A DNA stretch of 64,000 bases from Stenocarpella maydis (lineage: Eukaryota > Ascomycota > Sordariomycetes > Diaporthales > Diaporthaceae). Position 1 is the stretch's first letter, and each line of letters begins with the position of its first letter. A program made the translations under genes and the position numbers. The DNA lies in NCBI GenBank assembly GCA_002270565.1, contig NQMI01000015.1, positions 126,250 through 190,249 on the forward strand. The letters are read 5' to 3'. Positions 46,293 through 57,592 of this stretch are shown one piece after another. The notes below the pieces were generated by a model that worked only from the letters and a program-made list of their open reading frames with translations, made no database searches and was not told the DNA's origin.

Positions 46293-48162
46293 TTATTGCA
46301 ACTTGTTTATAGCCACGTAGGGGTGTCGTGGCTGGGTCGCAAAGGCATCATACATATCCTCGGATGAAATCTTGCCAGTCAACTCACTAAACTCGAAGGT
46401 CCAAATAAGCAGGACCAAAATGATCTTCAGCTCTAAGTACGCGAGGCGTCGGCCGAAACAACCACGCACGCCCATTCCAAATCCTAGAAATGGGCCGGCC
46501 TGCGCGTCGAAGGTGCTGCACTCCTTGCCGTCCTCTCGCAGCCAGCGGTCCGGCTTAAAGAGGTGCATGTCGTCCGGGTTCCACTCCCCGCCCCAGTTCT
46601 TCTCGCGGCTAGACTTTGAGCGCTGCGTGTCCGGGACCGCGCTCCCGGGGAGCTTGAAGCCCGGCCCGCTGCATGCCAAGAAGAGTGTTGCGCCTCTGGG
46701 GATCTCGTGGCCCAGTAAGGTGGTATCGACCGTGACGTCGCGTACAATGAGGGGGAATGGCGGAGCGAAGCGGAGGGACTCTTCGATGAAGGCGTCAAGA
46801 TACGGAACAGAGGCAGTCGTGATTTCGGCGGCCGTGGGTAGGCGTGCTTCCTGGACTGCCCGGGAATAGCCGAGGCGCAATGCAGAACGGAGTTTGTCCT
46901 GTTCAGTCTGATAGTTGGATAAAAACTTGGTCATCCCTAGTGATTATCGCGGAGCTCAGAATCTAGCTCATAGCTAAGAGCGTTTCTTTGATAGCAATGC
47001 TTACATGCTACTCCTGCAGCTATGGTCTCGTAGCCACCAATAATATAACCGAATAACTGGAAGGGTTCGTGAGTGTTCGGCCAGCATATCTGATTAACAT
47101 TTGACATACCTCGTCGTATATTTCGCGTCTATGTGGATTTGGCTCCCTGCCGGCCTTTTTCGCGGCGTTCATCTCACGCTGTAGAAGATTGTCTGTCGCC
47201 GAGAACATGGCGTAATCCCCGCTGTCCATACGCGCCAGTGATTTCTCGATCTCTGTTCGGATGAGGCTGTCTTTTCGCGCATATGATTGCCGCAGCTGTC
47301 GGTCTGTGAGCATCCGCCAGCGGTGAGCTAGTCCCGGCAGGATCGAGACGAGCTGATCGCCAAGATGATTGCTCAACCTGACCATGGCAGTGATGTCTTC
47401 GGGAATATCTGTCCTTGCAAACTTAACGGTGTCATACTCCGTCGGCTCAACGCGTGCGTGAGAAGCCAAGGATTGTAGGTACTCTTTTTGCTGATTCATG
47501 ACACTCATGCTGTCATCAAAGGCAAAGGTTGCAGCGTTTATCGTATCCATGGCGACGTCATAGTAATCCTGAAGCGCATGGAACGGTTTCCCGCCAGCCA
47601 GCTCGGCCTTCAGATTCCAGAGGTCAACGAGTATCATGGCCTTTTTGTAGATCTCTGGAGCATTGATGTCGTTCAAAAACTTCGGGCCCATTAAATCTCG
47701 GAGAAGTTCTTTATTCTCCTTGAACTTTGGGTTTGTGGTGGCCATGGCGATGTGTCCATTGCCTAAAACCCGTGCGAAACGGTCGGTTCCAATCGAAGTA
47801 CGGTCGAACTCCTTGTTCCGGCGAAGAAGAATGTCTTGACACTCTTGGTAGTCGGTCAGGACGATGGTGGGCTGCTGGAAGGGCCCCCTCCAGCACTGAT
47901 AGATGGGCGAAAAGCCCGGTTTGCGCGCATAGTCAGCGAACCACTGCCGGATAACGCCATGTTCTTTGGCATACGCGAGAAGCTCGCCCACGTTCCCCAA
48001 GGGACTGTTGGCAGATGCCTGGCTATAAGGAATTCCAGGGATGGGCTTAGGAATGGCCAGCTTGTAGGCTGTGTAAAAAAGTAGAAACAAACTGGTTCCA
48101 ATTATAGCCGAAACCACCGACAGGCGACTGAGCGACCATATCCATTCTTGTTGTGCTGACAT
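46293..48162 (-). CDS. Cytochrome P450 monooxygenase
   Basis: Three exons in phase, complement(46293..46936, 47005..47056, 47110..48162), give 582 aa. An N-terminal anchor helix (SAIIGTSLFLLFYTAYKL) is followed by the Pro hinge KPIPGIPYS. The I-helix motif is in the small middle exon (FGYIIGGYETIAAG), with GGYET for the usual AGxxT. The K-helix is EESLRFAPPFPLI (ExxR), and the heme loop GFGMGVRGCFGRRLAYLE has its Cys at about 528. The protein should be ER-bound and accept electrons from NADPH-P450 reductase. As the leftmost gene of the polyketide cluster, it likely makes a late oxidation of the product. The extent is slightly longer than the 500-550 aa norm because of loops at SGDYAMF and GPGFKLPGSAVPD. 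Confidence 0.92.
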
Positions 48163-49020
48163 GATTAACCATGTACGTCGCAGGGTCAGGGATGCAGAGC
48201 GAAGTGGTCAAGTTGACCACTCCAAATATATACCCAAAGGTACAGTCTTATTCCAAATGCCCTTAGCAAGGTGATAAAAGCTCGTGTATGATCTCCGAGT
48301 ATGTAACTCCGGTCGCCGGTTCGGGATTGGCTATTTCGAAGCTGACCGGCATGTAGGGGGGTGTTGTGGGCCGGATCACACAAGGGGATGCTTCGCGATT
48401 TTGGTTCCAAGCCAAGCGGCATATTTCCAACGTTATCTCCAAGTGGTTGCATGATCACAGTTATCTAATCATTTCATCCTAATACGACTAGGCGCTGTAG
48501 TAACTACCTGCATTCCGAGCTGCAGGACACGGCTCGTAACCTAGGTAACCATGTCGTGCAGCTACTCTCAATGATTGCATTGCTGGGGTTCCTAAACACA
48601 TTCCCGAGACCCCTTTTGCCACATTTTTATGGTATACACCAAGCGCTGGTACGAATGCAAGTTCAATCAACTTGCCAGCTGGTGGCTAGTCACAATATGG
48701 ACTATTTGTATTCTTTTGAGACCTCTACTAAGTCGGTCTTAGAAATAGGAACTAGTGGGGCATAGTTACTAGTTTGAGTCCAAAAGCAATCGCCCTTCGA
48801 TTCGAAGGGCGCCTACAAGGGAAAGACCGCCAGCTGCCGCTGTTCACACGGGAAGAACCTTGTAGATGAGTAGCAATTACGTGACAATTATGGGGGCAAT
48901 TGGGCTCCAAATTGTGGTAGGGCTAGTCACAATATAATATGGCTGTGTGACTCCTCGTGTCACATTGCTGCACAGGATAAATAAAGTTGAAACCCTATGG
49001 CCATTGCATCGCTCATCAAT
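48163..49020. other. Intergenic, P450 promoter
   Basis: Contains the P450 promoter with a TCCGGTCG-containing site at about 48308-48318. No gene is seen. Confidence 0.5.
48308..48318. promoter_or_regulatory. Possible Zn2Cys6 site (CGG-N3-CCG)
   Basis: CGG at 48310-48312 and CCG at 48316-48318 form an inverted pair about 150 bases upstream of the P450 start. The octamer TCCGGTCG also occurs upstream of the methyltransferase gene (60522-60529). Such CGG/CCG pairs bind Zn2Cys6 dimers. Spacing differs between the two sites, so binding is only suggested. Confidence 0.25.
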
Positions 49021-51435
49021 CTACTCTAGAGCTGATGCCGGTTCCTTGGGACGAGCTTGATGCCAGTCGAAGCTGTTTGGGTATGACCTTCCACTGTGGT
49101 GCGTGCCCAAGCGGCTGCCGGCCATCATTTCGCCCGGCGCTGGAGTCTGATCCTCTGCGTTGATGCGATCCTTGGCTTTGCCAGACGACTGGGGCGTATT
49201 GTCTCCAGCTCTCTTGACATTTTTCCACTCCATTCCAGCGCAGCCAAGAGCCGTGATGCACGCCACGGCAAGACAGACAATAAAGACCTGCCTCAGCGAG
49301 TCATTATAGGCAGTAAGAATCTGTCCTACTACTTCGGGCGGGTAAATCCCGGCGAGGACATGGGGAAGGTTATTTGTCCCGAGGGCTATGACTTCCGTCG
49401 GATTTACCCCAGGAGCGCTTGCGAGTATGTTCGGACCCAGGTTTTGGGACAGGACGTTTTGACCTACAGACACCATGATGGAACCTGATAACACTTGCAT
49501 AAACACAATGATCGTGGTACCAAGCGCGGTATCGGGTCCTTTGAGCACAGTTTGCACTGCGATCAGAGGCTGTTGGCTCCCGAGGCCGATACCGAACCCA
49601 AAAAATACCAACGTAACAACCCTGCAATTGTTAGCAATGTAGCTTAATGTCCTGTGTGAGCTCAATTTACCAGAAGGCCGTGGATGTATCAACGTGATAG
49701 GTTGTCATGAGACCAGCCATGATGGACATAATGATGGTGGCCGAAATCATCTGGGGCACATAATAGCCAAGTCGGGTGGTCTGACCAGGTTAGAAAATAC
49801 TTTTTTTTTCTCTCTGCAGCTCTCGAGTCTCTTACCAGGGTCGCCGCTATCAGCAGTGTAAATGCCCAGGGCAGGACCAGAGCACATAAATTTATACCTG
49901 ACTGGGAGGCCGAAACCCCACGAACTGCCTGAAACCAGATAGGCACGTAGTACAGAACCAAAATGACGGCTCCAAAGGCAGAAGTGGTATAGAGGCAGCC
50001 GAATGCAACAGACCGCTGGCTGATAATATGCAAGGGCACAGTTGCTCGGTCTCCTCTTCTGTACTGTAGGTAGGCCCATGCAATAATAAGAATGCCAAAG
50101 AGGCAGAGGAGGAGAATACATCTCCAGTCGTTCCATCTAAATATCTTGTTAGTTAAGGCGTCATCGGAAAATGCACTGAACCTTGCCCACCACGTCGATA
50201 CCAGAGCATAATGATTTCATCGCGGCGGTGTGGATGGGTTGGACAAACACTCACGGGTAGTCAATGCCGCCCCATTGCAATGCAAGGAGGAGGCATACAA
50301 TTGATGGCATCAAGACAGCAGAACTGCCAACATCCAATTTATCCCAGAATTTCCACGACAAAACTTCAGCTCTTTGACTTGAGGCGCTCATGGGAAGGCG
50401 CATGAATAGCACCAGGGTAACGAGGGTAACTCCCCCGAGCGGTAGATTTATCCAGAAACACCACCCTAGAAGATTCATCAGCTGATCAGGGTTTCTGAAT
50501 CCGTGGCTAAGTTTGCTTGCTTACGCCATGAAGCATTTTCGACGAACGCCCCTCCAATCAAGGGCCCGAAAGCCTGGGCCAGGTTGGCTGCTGCTCCGAA
50601 CGCGGCAATGAACGCAGGCCTACGCCTAGGCGCAATGCTGCTTCCAATGATCTACACCACACCTGTTAGCGAGATATAATGCATTGAATCTCTGCATGGA
50701 ATCTTACGATGAGACTTCCAGACATAATACCAGCGCCGCCAACACCCGAAAGAGCCCTGCCAACAATCAATGTAACCGACGAAGAAGCGGCCGCACAGAC
50801 AACGGATCCGACCTCAAAAAGGACTACTGCCGCAAGGTAAATCCACTTTTTATTCAATTCGGCATACAGCTTCCCGAAGGGTAGCTGGAAGCAACATAAA
50901 GTCAAGAGATACGAGGAGCCGTACCAGCCAACGTCTCCGAGTGAGTTGAACTCGGACGTAATAGCTGGAGTCGCCACGGCTACAATTGAACGATCCTGGA
51001 GACGCAGTCAGTAGGATATATGTATTGGTGTGATTCGGATGAGCTCCTGACCAGACCACAGCATATTAGGGACAGCATCAGCCCCAGAGCCACCACGTAG
51101 AGGTTCCATCCGTCGAGGAGTAGCGTTGCTTGTGTAGGTGCTGGGGCACTCGGTGGAGTGGTAGGTGTGGCGAATTCAGGAACGCTGCGGTTCGTCTCTC
51201 GCGTTATTTCTGAGACAGGGTTGCTTGGAGCGCTCACAGAGCTTGATCCAGCTGCTTCATCGCCGGTATGTTTCAAGATAGACTCCAGATCAGCGGTCTG
51301 AGTGCCCGCGTCCTGCGCCCAAATAGTTTGAGTGCCCACGTCCTGAACGTATGGGTATTGCACGAGGTCACTGATCCACGAAAATCTCGTCATGTCGATA
51401 GGCGAATCATCATTGGGATCGTCGAGTTGCGGCAT
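49021..51435 (-). CDS. MFS drug/toxin exporter, DHA2 (14-helix) type
   Basis: Seven exons agree in phase: complement(49021..49621, 49671..49780, 49836..50136, 50255..50465, 50525..50651, 50708..50995, 51052..51435), giving 673 aa from the ATG at 51435. An earlier in-frame TTG is not used. A long Ser/Thr/Pro-rich cytosolic N-terminus of about 110 residues precedes helix 1 (WNLYVVALGLMLSLICCGL). Helix 1 ends with the LDRSIVAVATPAIT segment, the family's LDxTIV motif with Arg for the middle residue. FGKLYAELNKKW, GRALSGVGGAGIMSGS and the antiporter motif FGPLIGGAF confirm DHA2. The last helix is followed by a hydrophilic tail. It would export the cluster product by proton antiport and give self-protection. 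It is transcribed with the P450, downstream of the AT island. Confidence 0.92.
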
Positions 51436-52069
51436 CGTGAAATCAGTGACCCAAGACAACCTGAATTCCTAGTCAACCCCATGCTGGTTGCAACAGTGGC
51501 AAACTTGGCACCTTCTGCTGAGTTCTTCCCTCCATGTAACCTCCCTCTGGGTCGATTCCCGCCGCGACAGCCTACGTTCGCTGTATTAGCGTCTGTGATT
51601 GTAGCGCCGAACATACCGATGATCGTACCTTCTACTATTTGGCGGCATTTCGCTTCTGATGTTTAGACCGCTTGGGTTGAAGTTAGAATAGTACAAGTTA
51701 GACTTGGCTTCAGAGCATTGTCTGAGCGGCGAAAAAGCAATAATTCACTCACCAGATGAGGGCTAAGCCGAGCCACTGACATGCGCGTTTAATGCATGCT
51801 AGTGGCACTGTCTCGCCCGCGGCATCGACGATTCTTAAAAGTAGAACGTGGACACCGCCGAAGTCCAGCTGAAAGACGAAGGATCCCACCATGTAAGATG
51901 GCTTCCACCGAGCTACATACAGAGGATCGCAATGTGTAACACAGGCCGATCTCTTACATGTTCCGAGTTTGCCGCGTCAAAGCTAAGATACTTACGTAGT
52001 CAGATCTGCAGGACTTACAGACATTGAGGTTGCAGTTCAGAAATAAGATGCTCCTGAATAGGTTTAGAT

Positions 52070-52560
52070 TTCCGCGAAGAATAACACTATATTAATAATA
52101 TAATAATTACTATAAAAGATTGATAATTATAATAATATTTGAAACTTTTATATAGCATAATAAAAGGGTATATTAATATTAAGGCATTTTATATTAATAG
52201 AGTTTATTAAAGAGTAAATTTAAATATATAATAGTTATATTATACTTGATATTAAAATATTACATAAACTTTTAAAATATTTAGAAATAAATTCAATTTA
52301 AAATAATTAAAAGGATGGAAAACTGAACATTTGAGTTAAATATATATAAGTAACTATTAAAGAAACTTTATAAAATAAGAAATAGAGAATAAGAGGAATA
52401 TTTAATGTTAAAAATATAATCAATTTCTCATTATACTTTATAATAGGAGCAATATTTCAAAATTAAATATACTTAATTTAAAGGGAAGTTTTAAATATTA
52501 TTATAGAATAACTTATGTATTAGATGTATACTATATACCCCTTTAAGATTTCTTTACTAT
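52070..52560. other. AT-rich island, probable RIP-degraded repeat
   Basis: Extremely AT-rich sequence with TA/AAT words, no frame, and sharp borders, in the middle of the polyketide cluster. It resembles the island at 14200-14610. A RIP-mutated transposon remnant is likely, but its type cannot be read. Confidence 0.6.
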
Positions 52561-52846
52561 AGACATGATCCTCCACCATTACAATACCTATGCTCAACAT
52601 ATTCTCCGCTGATGCCCCCAGGTACCGTGAATTCAAAAAAGGTGCCAATGAGTTCTCTTCATTGCTTCGTAGTGGGTTAACTCGTGAGTGGAAGAAATCT
52701 CTTGTGTCCATTTTTGCTCGAACACAACTAGAAACTGTTTAATTGGTCGGGTAAGCCTACGTAAGCTTCTCTTGTGATCGTATTTACGGGCCTGTCGGCA
52801 GTGCTAAGCAGTGGTCGTTAAGAGAATGTAACTCGCGCCGCACAAA

Positions 52847-52926
52847 GCTAAACTCCGGGTGAAGATTCAGCTGGCGATAAAGCTGAACTCGGGGTGGCTA
52901 CTTGTGTATCCACGCTAAATTCGGGA
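52847..52926. promoter_or_regulatory. Three direct repeats upstream of the SDR gene
   Basis: GCTAAACTCCGGG (52847-52859), GCTGAACTCGGGG (52882-52894) and GCTAAATTCGGGA (52914-52926) share the consensus GCTRAAYTCSGGG at spacings of 35 and 32 bases. They sit about 220-300 bases before the SDR start. Phased copies on one side of DNA (about three helical turns) suggest a regulator-binding array, possibly for the cluster's Zn2Cys6 protein. Confidence 0.35.
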
Positions 52927-53147
52927 GAGGAAAATGAGGCGAGCTGAGGAGTAATTGCGCGGAGCTGGGGGTATGATCATCCAAGACATTGCCGTCTTAC
53001 ACAACCGTGTAACCATATACTCGCGCCTTGGTTTAGCTAAAACCTGAAGCATATGGGGAGGTCCCCGAATTCTGACAGCATGAAAGCAGAGGCTGACCCA
53101 TATGCCGCGTTGCTCAGGAACGCTTGCACCAACGCTCAGGATTCGCC

Positions 53148-54035
53148 ATGCATCAGAAGGTGGTACTGATCACTGGCTGCAGCGCCGGGGGACTGGGTTC
53201 AGCTCTCGCAGAAGCCTTCGCAAAGGCGGGCTGTAAGGTCTACGCCACACTGCGCGATCCAAGTCGAGTCGACCCAGTCTTGGAGCATCACGAGAGCATC
53301 GACGTTCTCCCTCTCGAAGTCACGTCCCGGGCTTCCATCGATGACTGCGTGTCTAAATTTCGAAAAAATACAGGAGGACAGTTAGATGTGCTGGTCAACA
53401 ACGCAGGCATGGGCCTCGTGATGCCGGTTCTTGATACTTCTATCGACGAGGCGAAGCGTCTGTTTGATGTCAATGTTTGGGGGATGCTGGCAGTGACCCA
53501 GGCCTTCGCCCCACACCTTATTGAGTCTCGAGGTGTTATTTTAAATATATCGTCCATCGCCGGCGCTGTCCAAATGGCGTGGCAAGGTACGTGGAGTCAG
53601 AGTCACTGCACAATAGGGATCCAGTTGGCTGACTACACGACGGCCAGCATAGGCGTGTATAATAGCTCCAAAGCGGCCATGACGTTCTTGTCCGAGACGC
53701 TGCGCATGGAATTAGCATCCCAGCACGTGCAGGTCATCACGGCTATGGTGGGCGAGGTCGACACAGGCTTCTACAGAGGCACCGAGTGTTCGTTGTCGCC
53801 CACGTCTCCGTATAAACATGTCGAAGAGGTCATAAAGAAGCAGAGTCGGGGTGAGTTTCAGACGAACAATGAAAAGGCTGGTGTAACGGCAGCAAAGTTG
53901 GTGAAAGACGTGTTGGGCGGCCGGCAAGGACAAGTTTGGCATGGCGGTGTCGCAGGGACGGCCAAGTGGGCTTCATGGTTGCTGCCAAAGAGTGTGTTTG
54001 AGAGGCTCTTACATGTTGGGAGAGGCATATATTGA
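53148..54035 (+). CDS. Short-chain dehydrogenase/reductase (Ayr1-like)
   Basis: Two exons are proposed, 53148..53586 and 53653..54035, giving 273 aa. A 66-base GTACGT...ATAG intron with a CTGAC branch point is removed; because 66 is a multiple of three, the unspliced frame stays open with 22 extra residues. Splicing restores the normal MAWQGVYNSSKAA. Marks: the NADP-binding TGCSAGGLG near the N-terminus, NNAG, LNISSIAG with the catalytic Ser, and the YNSSK Tyr-Lys pair. This branch resembles the 1-acyl-dihydroxyacetone-phosphate reductases (Ayr1) but is used widely in secondary metabolism as a ketoreductase. In the cluster it may reduce a polyketide carbonyl. The ATG at 53148 follows a TTG-led extension not used. 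Confidence 0.9.
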   Translation: MHQKVVLITGCSAGGLGSALAEAFAKAGCKVYATLRDPSRVDPVLEHHESIDVLPLEVTSRASIDDCVSKFRKNTGGQLDVLVNNAGMGLVMPVLDTSIDEAKRLFDVNVWGMLAVTQAFAPHLIESRGVILNISSIAGAVQMAWQGTWSQSHCTIGIQLADYTTASIGVYNSSKAAMTFLSETLRMELASQHVQVITAMVGEVDTGFYRGTECSLSPTSPYKHVEEVIKKQSRGEFQTNNEKAGVTAAKLVKDVLGGRQGQVWHGGVAGTAKWASWLLPKSVFERLLHVGRGIY

Positions 54036-54761
54036 TTGGGGCCTTCTCCACCTGATCATTGTTGATCTACAGCGATGTACACCTGCTTGGGCTGCGGCAC
54101 GGCTTCGGAAAAGCTTGCGGGCCTTAGGCCCGTAGGATTTCGTTTAGATCAACACCCCATTACCTCACCCTGTTACCTCACCCTGTTACCTCACCCTGTT
54201 ACCTCACCCTGTTACCTCACCCTGTTACCTCACCCTGTTACCTGACTTGCCAAAAGTAGAAAGATCATTATCCTTGACTGCCTGCTATGGGGCCTTCTGC
54301 ATGCCTTGAGCTGTATTTCCGGTGATGACATCCGGCATAAGACTGTCCTACCTCATCGGAAACCGAAGATGATTAGTTTCGTGTTACATCTCATGCGAGC
54401 TGCTTATATGGTGCATAAAAAGGAACGAAGGATTGTGGCTGTCAAGTAGGATATTACGAAGTGCGAGATGATGGCGTAACGTTTCGGCCGACGCAGCACG
54501 GAGCGTCAGCGACGCACCGTGGGAAAGGCGTGCAGTATGTCCAGATTGCATCAACCACACCCTGAATACTTAAGACGTAACAATATACGCACAGAGCATT
54601 CTTGGCTGGGAAATCTACCCATAAGGACCTGTATGTGTAGGGGCGATTGTAATGTTTACCAACACCCATAGTACACTTCAACCAATCTTCGCCAGGCTTG
54701 GCTATTTTCTTTGAAGACCATTCGCTCAGTGGTGTTGTGACTGATATCCCCGGCGTGGGAC
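54036..54761. other. Intergenic with 13-base tandem repeat
   Basis: Between the SDR and the regulator gene. Contains six copies of a 13-base unit at 54158-54245, and otherwise nothing recognised. Confidence 0.6.
54158..54245. repeat. 13-base tandem repeat, six copies
   Basis: TTACCTCACCCTG is repeated six times head to tail with no mismatch in the core, then decays to TTACCTGAC. The unit has no telomeric or coding meaning that I recognise. It lies directly downstream of the SDR gene and about 500 bases upstream of the regulator gene. Confidence 0.95.
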
Positions 54762-56752
54762 ATGGCACCCGCAACGAAAGACAATGCAGCTACACCGAAG
54801 CGGTCGCGACAAAACCCCGGCTTGGTGGGTGAGACAACTTCCAAACCCTGTGCTGCTCTATGCTAATACGTCGCGAGTTTCTCAGGCATGCCAATCTTGC
54901 AGAGCACGAAAGTTGAGATGCGACCGCAAGGAACCGTGCGCTTCCTGTATTGAAGCCGGCCTGGAGTGCTCCACCGATAGAACCCGACCAATGCGAGGGC
55001 CCAAAAAGGGGCACCTCAAGGTCATTAGGACGAGACTTGGTACGCATTGTAACGGCAGATTTACGTATGTAGCCGGCCGCTAACATGCACATTTGATAGC
55101 ATCCCTAGAGCGCCGCTTGGGAGGAAAAGATGCCACCGAGCTAACCAGCCCCTCCGAGCTCAATCTTGATATGGAAGGCGATGGCGCCGCCCCTGGGGCC
55201 GCGGAAGCCAAAGACGTGTCCCCGAGTCGGTGCCATTCTGAGGCCAGTCTTATAACACCGAGCAGAGACGAATTTACGCCGCTGGCGCGCGCCGACTTGT
55301 AAGCGAGCTCATGAGCATATCCTTAAGACTCGGCTCATTCCTGAGATTCCACAGAGATCAGTTATATTTCGATCGAGTCTCTTTATTCATCCCTATATTG
55401 CAGCAAAGCCGCTATCTTAGACGTTCCAGGCAGGTCTCGGTACCGCTCTCACTCGAGTGTGTACAATACGCAATGTGGACTATGGCGTCCTCCATGTCCT
55501 CACAGTTCCAGCACCTCCGCAATTCCTTATACTACAGTACTCTTGAGAAGCTCAAATTACTCGATGACAGAGATACATCGGAAACAGCACGTCTAGATGA
55601 GGCTGAAGCGTGGATCATCGTTGCCATGTACGAGTTTATGCAGGAGTCTTTTGATCGAGCATGGACCAGTACCGGGCGCGCTATCCGTTTGGTGCAGCTG
55701 ATGCGACTAGATACGCTCGATTCCGGTCTCGACATGGTAGGTGATTTCAGCCTCGACATAGATGATGTTCAGACGGAAGAAAAGCGGCGTGCGTTTTGGG
55801 TTACATTCTGCCTCGATCGCTTAAGTAGTGCTCTGGAAGACCTGCCCATGACATTCAATGACCAGCTGGTGAGTATTTGCGATCAGAATACGATGAATCA
55901 TCGGCTACTAACCTATATGATGGCTTGAAAGATCGCTACACGACTACCTTCACATGAGGACTCCTTCCAGCGAGGAATGAACACAGTGATGCCATACCTC
56001 TCTGATGTCATGGGGTGCAACGACAACACTCTCCTTCCTCCCTTTATTCGCAGCATCATCTTCAGCGCCCTCTGGGGAAGGGTTATAAAACATCGACAGC
56101 ACACTCACGCCGACCATACGTGTGCAAGCAAGTCGAATGAATTCTATGAAAGGCAACTGGCGCTCGATGGCGCTCTGTCCCAGCACATGTTCCAGTTTGC
56201 TCGGGACTACCTGCCTGCCTCCGTCAATGGGGATGCGATGCTACTCTTTATCAATCTGACGGCTCACGCGACGCTACTGTCGCTGTCCAGCACAGCACAG
56301 TCTTTTTCCCCCAACCTGGAAGGCTTTGGTAACTTCATCTCAAATTATCAAGAGAAAATGTTCGGTGCTGCTCGGGAGATCGCGCGCCTGTCCAAGTCAC
56401 TGCTGCATTTCAGCCCCTTCAAGGTCAGTCATCCGCGTCGTAGAATGTGGGTCGATGGGCTGCTGACTTCAGTGGGCAGATCCACCCCTTCACTCCAATC
56501 CCCCTTTTTGTTGCCCAGAAATCGCTTTCGGCATGGGTCGGCTTTGATGCTTCTCTCGAACCCGCTTTACAGGAACTGCAGGCGGCGCTCCAAGAAATTA
56601 AACACGTCAACGGGTTGTGCCAGAACTTGATAGAACAGAGCAGCACTCTAGACCTAGAATTTCCGGGGTTTGATTTGTCCGACATGGGCTTTCCCGCCGA
56701 AGTGAGTACTAAGGACCTCAGCATGGCGGACTATCCTATCTCAGCAGAGTAA
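54762..56752 (+). CDS. Zn2Cys6 transcription factor of the polyketide cluster
   Basis: Six exons in phase: 54762..54824, 54886..55039, 55100..55298, 55355..55868, 55932..56423 and 56480..56752, giving 564 aa. The first exon (MAPATKDNAATPKRSRQ) is short and basic. The DNA-binding domain CQSCRARKLRCDRKEPCASC and C at ECST gives the six zinc Cys. The linker RGPKKGHLKVIR leads to a dimerisation segment LASLERRLG. The fungal-specific regulatory domain (DQLYFDRVSLFIPILQ onward, with EAWIIVAMYEF and WVTFCLDRLSS) occupies the middle. Location in the cluster suggests it activates the nearby genes through CGG-type sites. The first exon's GTGGGT donor is weak but gives exact phase. Confidence 0.9.
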
Positions 56753-57592
56753 TGATACACTATACAAACCGCACCTTCGCGCATCCCGGTTCTTCCGACC
56801 ATGCGATATCCACCTCCTGTTCGAGGACAGTCCTAGTATGTTTCCCATGCGCAAGCCAGCATCTAAGAAACCGCATAAAGTCGAAATATTGTCTCAGATT
56901 CAAGGCCGGTGCTCATTACGTGAATGGACTTCGTGTTCTACATCAACCCTAGCAGCACACCATAGACCCCATGACATGTACGTTTAATTAGAAAATCAGA
57001 GTCCTTTAATGTTGTTACGTTTCTTCCTCTTATCTGATGTGTTGTAATCGGAGATGCGTAGCAAGCCGTTCCCTGCGGCCTCCAGTTCCCAGTAGTGCAC
57101 CCCAGTTTAACACCACTCCTGAAGCACCGAAAACGTTGACCACGGCTTGCGTGAGAAGTCTCTAAATATACCCTCATATCTAATCTCCTGTTGAGCGTTG
57201 TTGTGACGGCCATGTATCTCTACTGCAGTTGTCTATCGAGAGGTTGACTTCTGAACTCACAGTGAGAAACTCGGTAACGACATGGATACACCGTACACAT
57301 GCCATCACGAGAATGGCTACGTGGTTTTTGGCTGCATAAGCACTGCCACAAAATCTTCATTTTTGCAGTAATCATTGATCACCCAAATGCTACACCACTT
57401 CCGCCGCCGGGTTCAAAGTCCGAAATTTAGAGGTCCGGCAATAAAGTCCGCCCAACCAATGCATAGTTAAGCAATTCTTCATCTGCACATAATCACAAAG
57501 ATAAGAAAGTTGGTGTCAAAAGCTGCTTCTTCGGGCACACGCCACTTTGTCTCCAGCCTCGGCGGAATATCTGAATTAACGCATACCTAAGC
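56753..57592. other. Intergenic, acyltransferase promoter
   Basis: No gene is seen. Two or three GTCCG words lie around 57418-57455, near the acyltransferase start. Confidence 0.45.

Larger units (their letters stand above)
51436..53147. other. Divergent promoter region with AT island
   Basis: Space between MFS (-) and SDR (+). It has an AT island at 52070-52560 and three direct repeats at 52847-52926. No supported gene. Confidence 0.6.

Noticed and set aside
54158..54245. CRISPR array or telomere-like repeat
   Set aside because: No spacers and a 13-base unit; fungi have no CRISPR, and the unit does not match TTAGGG.
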